DNA from: Nostoc sp. 'Peltigera membranacea cyanobiont' 210A
GTDB taxonomy: Bacteria; Cyanobacteriota; Cyanobacteriia; Cyanobacteriales; Nostocaceae
NCBI RefSeq assembly: GCF_002246015.1
Contig: NZ_NOLJ01000004.1
Span: 188,702 to 231,833 of the forward strand
Reading direction: 5' to 3'
Length of the DNA stretch: 43,132 nucleotides
The notes beneath the pieces were generated by a model that was not told where the DNA came from, did not search any database, and saw nothing but the letters and a program-made list of their open reading frames with translations. How positions within the stretch are numbered: position 1 is the stretch's first letter; each line of letters starts with the position of its first letter. Below are positions 41,445 through 43,132 of the stretch, one piece after another. The position numbers and the translations under genes were made by a program.

Positions 41445-43010
41445 CTAATTCAGAATCCTTGCTTCTGACTTCGGAATTATGGCTTCTGGGTTGGATTTTG
41501 CCACCTGACTTGGCGATCGCGGTTTGCCTGTGGCGATCGCATAATTAATCGCCAATAGCCACAGCCATAAGCCGGGATTCCGGGGTTCTAGCCAAGAACC
41601 TACCCGGTTTAAGAAGCGCGGGAACCACGGACTCAGTAAAGCACTAATCAGCGCATGACGACCGAAGTTGAAATAACTACCAAGCCATCGCACTAAATCT
41701 CTAGGGCCAGCAAGTTCCCAAATCCATAAAAGTAAAGCAGGATTTTTCCTAGCGGCTTTCAGTGCTAGGCGGTTAAAGGTTAACCAATCACACCGATCTT
41801 TGATGAAGTTATCTGCCACCTCTGGCGGTTCGTCTGCTAACAGCCCAAAGAAGGTGTTGAGCATGGAGTTAATCCGCTGCGGCGGTAAAAATTTCCCTGT
41901 GGGTACCATCATCCCTTTGGAAAATAGCCAAGTCACGGAAACGTTGCTTTGGTAGGCGCGAATTTGGTTCAGGTGGCGGAAACTCAACAAGTCATGTTTG
42001 AGAGCAGTATCCAACAGCGTTGTTAAGCGCTCTAAGTTGCGAACTAGGGAACCAAAACCGGTGAAAACGAGGGGAGACTGGAGTGATGCCGCATCACCGA
42101 TCGCAATCAATCGATCGAAAGCAACTGTGCGATCGCGACTTCCCACACTAAAATGCCCTGGTATATACCCAAATGTCGGCTTTTTCCACACCAATTTGTC
42201 CATATCGCACCTGCGATACTCTGGCAAAATTGTGAAAAAGTCTTCGTACATTTCTAGCAAGGAACCAGGATTTTCAGCATTGACTTCGTGGTAATGAAAT
42301 AAATAAATCGTCAGTTCCTCATTTGCTGCGGGAAACAATTCCCAAATCAACTGCCTTCCCCGCGAAATATCCCCATGACTGTAAAGAACGTCCCCATATT
42401 GGGAATCCCATACTCCCTGCTCAAATCCGCTCTCAATTGCCGCTCCCACCGTCGGACAGACACTATCAAAGGCACGACCACCGTTTAATTGCCAAGCAAT
42501 GGGTGACGCAGTTCCCATTGCATCTATTAGCAGTCGTCCACTTACTTGCTTCTCAATTTGACTGGGCAAGTGCTTGACTTGCAAAACTACCTGTGATATA
42601 TCAATATCTGCACGGATAAATTCTGTTTCATCCCAAATTTCACCGCCTGCCGCTTGCAGTTTTTGCCCACACATTTGGAGCCATTTTTCGGAATCCAAGC
42701 CTAAATTTAGGACTGTGGGTGTGTGGAGGACGGGCGATCGCAGTTTGGCTGGATTATTAGCATCAAAAAACTTATTGAATCCGTCTTTGTATTCCCTGGC
42801 AATGATGGTTTCTAACTCAGCGGGGGTGACTAAACCCAAGTTAACCAAGCTTTGAATCTCGTCGCGCGAAATATTCCATTCTCGGTTCATCCGCCCAAAG
42901 GGCATTCGTTCCACCAGCAAGACTTTATATCCGAGTTTTGCCATCAGTGCTGCATGGATTGCACCGAGTGCGCCACCGATATAGATAATGTCGTACTGGG
43001 CATGGGGCAC
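41445..43010 (-). CDS. cruP: FAD-dependent protein of the CruA/CruP lycopene-cyclase family, probably CruP
   Basis: This 521-residue flavoprotein starts with a dinucleotide-binding fold, YDIIYIGGALGAIHAALMAK followed by GYKVLLVER. Later come LIDAMGTASPIAWQLNGG, GYIPGHFSVG and RLIAIGDAASLQSPLVFTGF, the FAD-proximal Asp segment. The C-terminal 150 residues hold hydrophobic, membrane-associating helices (LLLWIWELAGPRDLVRWLG, LWLWLLAINYAIATG). Length and pattern fit CruP, the paralogue of the lycopene cyclase CruA conserved in cyanobacteria and plants. True cyclase activity is doubtful for CruP. The last 20 residues are encoded partly by repeat-like sequence. The choice between CruA and CruP rests on size and recollection. 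Confidence 0.7.
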   Translation of the reverse strand: MPHAQYDIIYIGGALGAIHAALMAKLGYKVLLVERMPFGRMNREWNISRDEIQSLVNLGLVTPAELETIIAREYKDGFNKFFDANNPAKLRSPVLHTPTVLNLGLDSEKWLQMCGQKLQAAGGEIWDETEFIRADIDISQVVLQVKHLPSQIEKQVSGRLLIDAMGTASPIAWQLNGGRAFDSVCPTVGAAIESGFEQGVWDSQYGDVLYSHGDISRGRQLIWELFPAANEELTIYLFHYHEVNAENPGSLLEMYEDFFTILPEYRRCDMDKLVWKKPTFGYIPGHFSVGSRDRTVAFDRLIAIGDAASLQSPLVFTGFGSLVRNLERLTTLLDTALKHDLLSFRHLNQIRAYQSNVSVTWLFSKGMMVPTGKFLPPQRINSMLNTFFGLLADEPPEVADNFIKDRCDWLTFNRLALKAARKNPALLLWIWELAGPRDLVRWLGSYFNFGRHALISALLSPWFPRFLNRVGSWLEPRNPGLWLWLLAINYAIATGKPRSPSQVAKSNPEAIIPKSEARILN

Positions 43011-43132
43011 AAGGGGCAGAGGGGAAAGACTTACTGCAACTTCTCCTCGGTCACTGAGCGTAGCCGAAGTGCTGCTCCCCTGCTCCTCTGCTCCCCCGCT
43101 CCCCTGCTCCCTGTTCCCTGCTCCCTGCTCCC
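43011..43132. repeat. Mosaic repeat and CTGCTCC heptamer array at the right edge
   Basis: Holds the second copy of the 31-bp exact repeat (43016-43046), then GGTCACTGAGCGTAGCCGAA, then several CTGCTCC heptamers running off the window. It lies upstream of the CruP-like gene. Confidence 0.7.

Noticed and set aside
1..43132. tRNA or rRNA genes
   Set aside because: None recognised by eye on either strand; a dedicated search could still find one.

Overview
The window looks like chromosomal DNA of a filamentous, probably heterocyst-forming cyanobacterium (Nostocales). The evidence is: many copies of the HIP1 octamer GCGATCGC; heptanucleotide tandem repeats (STRR type) and mosaic dispersed repeats between genes; a high-light-inducible protein; a MenD that would serve phylloquinone synthesis; a CruP-like flavoprotein; a DUF1517 protein; and a CcbP-type calcium-binding protein. 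No rRNA or tRNA gene was recognised.

Layout. 1-3058 is an accessory edge. It holds the tail of a DUF4351/Rpn-type gene, a decayed paralogue of that tail, a broken XRE-type antitoxin start, and a compact AT-rich three-gene operon (740-2935). The operon encodes an unrecognised protein, a small possible winged-helix protein and a PD-(D/E)XK nuclease-like protein, with no HIP1 site inside. It is the best candidate here for an undescribed system, probably defence-related. 3059-5373 has menD and folB, divergently oriented. 5374-9700 has a long AT-rich spacer, a REC-PAS-GGDEF regulator, the CcbP-like gene, a 123-bp MITE with a perfect 10-bp target duplication, and the DUF1517 gene. 10359-14087 has a GT4 glycosyltransferase, a class D beta-lactamase, and thiE-thiS; the beta-lactamase and thiS overlap at a shared CTAG.

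14088-19067 is repeat-rich. It has three strong palindromes, a secreted beta-helix protein, a TPR gene whose 5' end is out of frame and which lies between 17-bp inverted repeats, a ten-copy 21-bp minisatellite, and a small conserved hypothetical. 19190-21450 pairs a TetR regulator carrying an unusual C-terminal tyrosine-recombinase-like half with a divergent delta-9 desaturase; two matching operator-like dyads lie between them. 21520-25690 is again mobile or accessory: a tnpB-only IS605-type element, an Rpn-family nuclease, a tRNA dihydrouridine synthase, a broken Uma2 gene and a lone CRISPR-type repeat.

25881-34838 has ald, an HLIP gene of 56 codons, WD40 and permease/TIGR03943/Ig-like genes (two of which start inside heptamer arrays), and a DRB0094-type RNA ligase. 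35134-38822 is a minus-strand sulfur cluster: a cysteine-desulfurase-like enzyme, a sulfite oxidase-like molybdoenzyme and a TauE/SafE exporter. These could release, oxidise and export sulfite. 39838-43010 has a coiled-coil protein and the CruP-like flavoprotein. Functions are family-level assignments read from the sequence; no database search was run.
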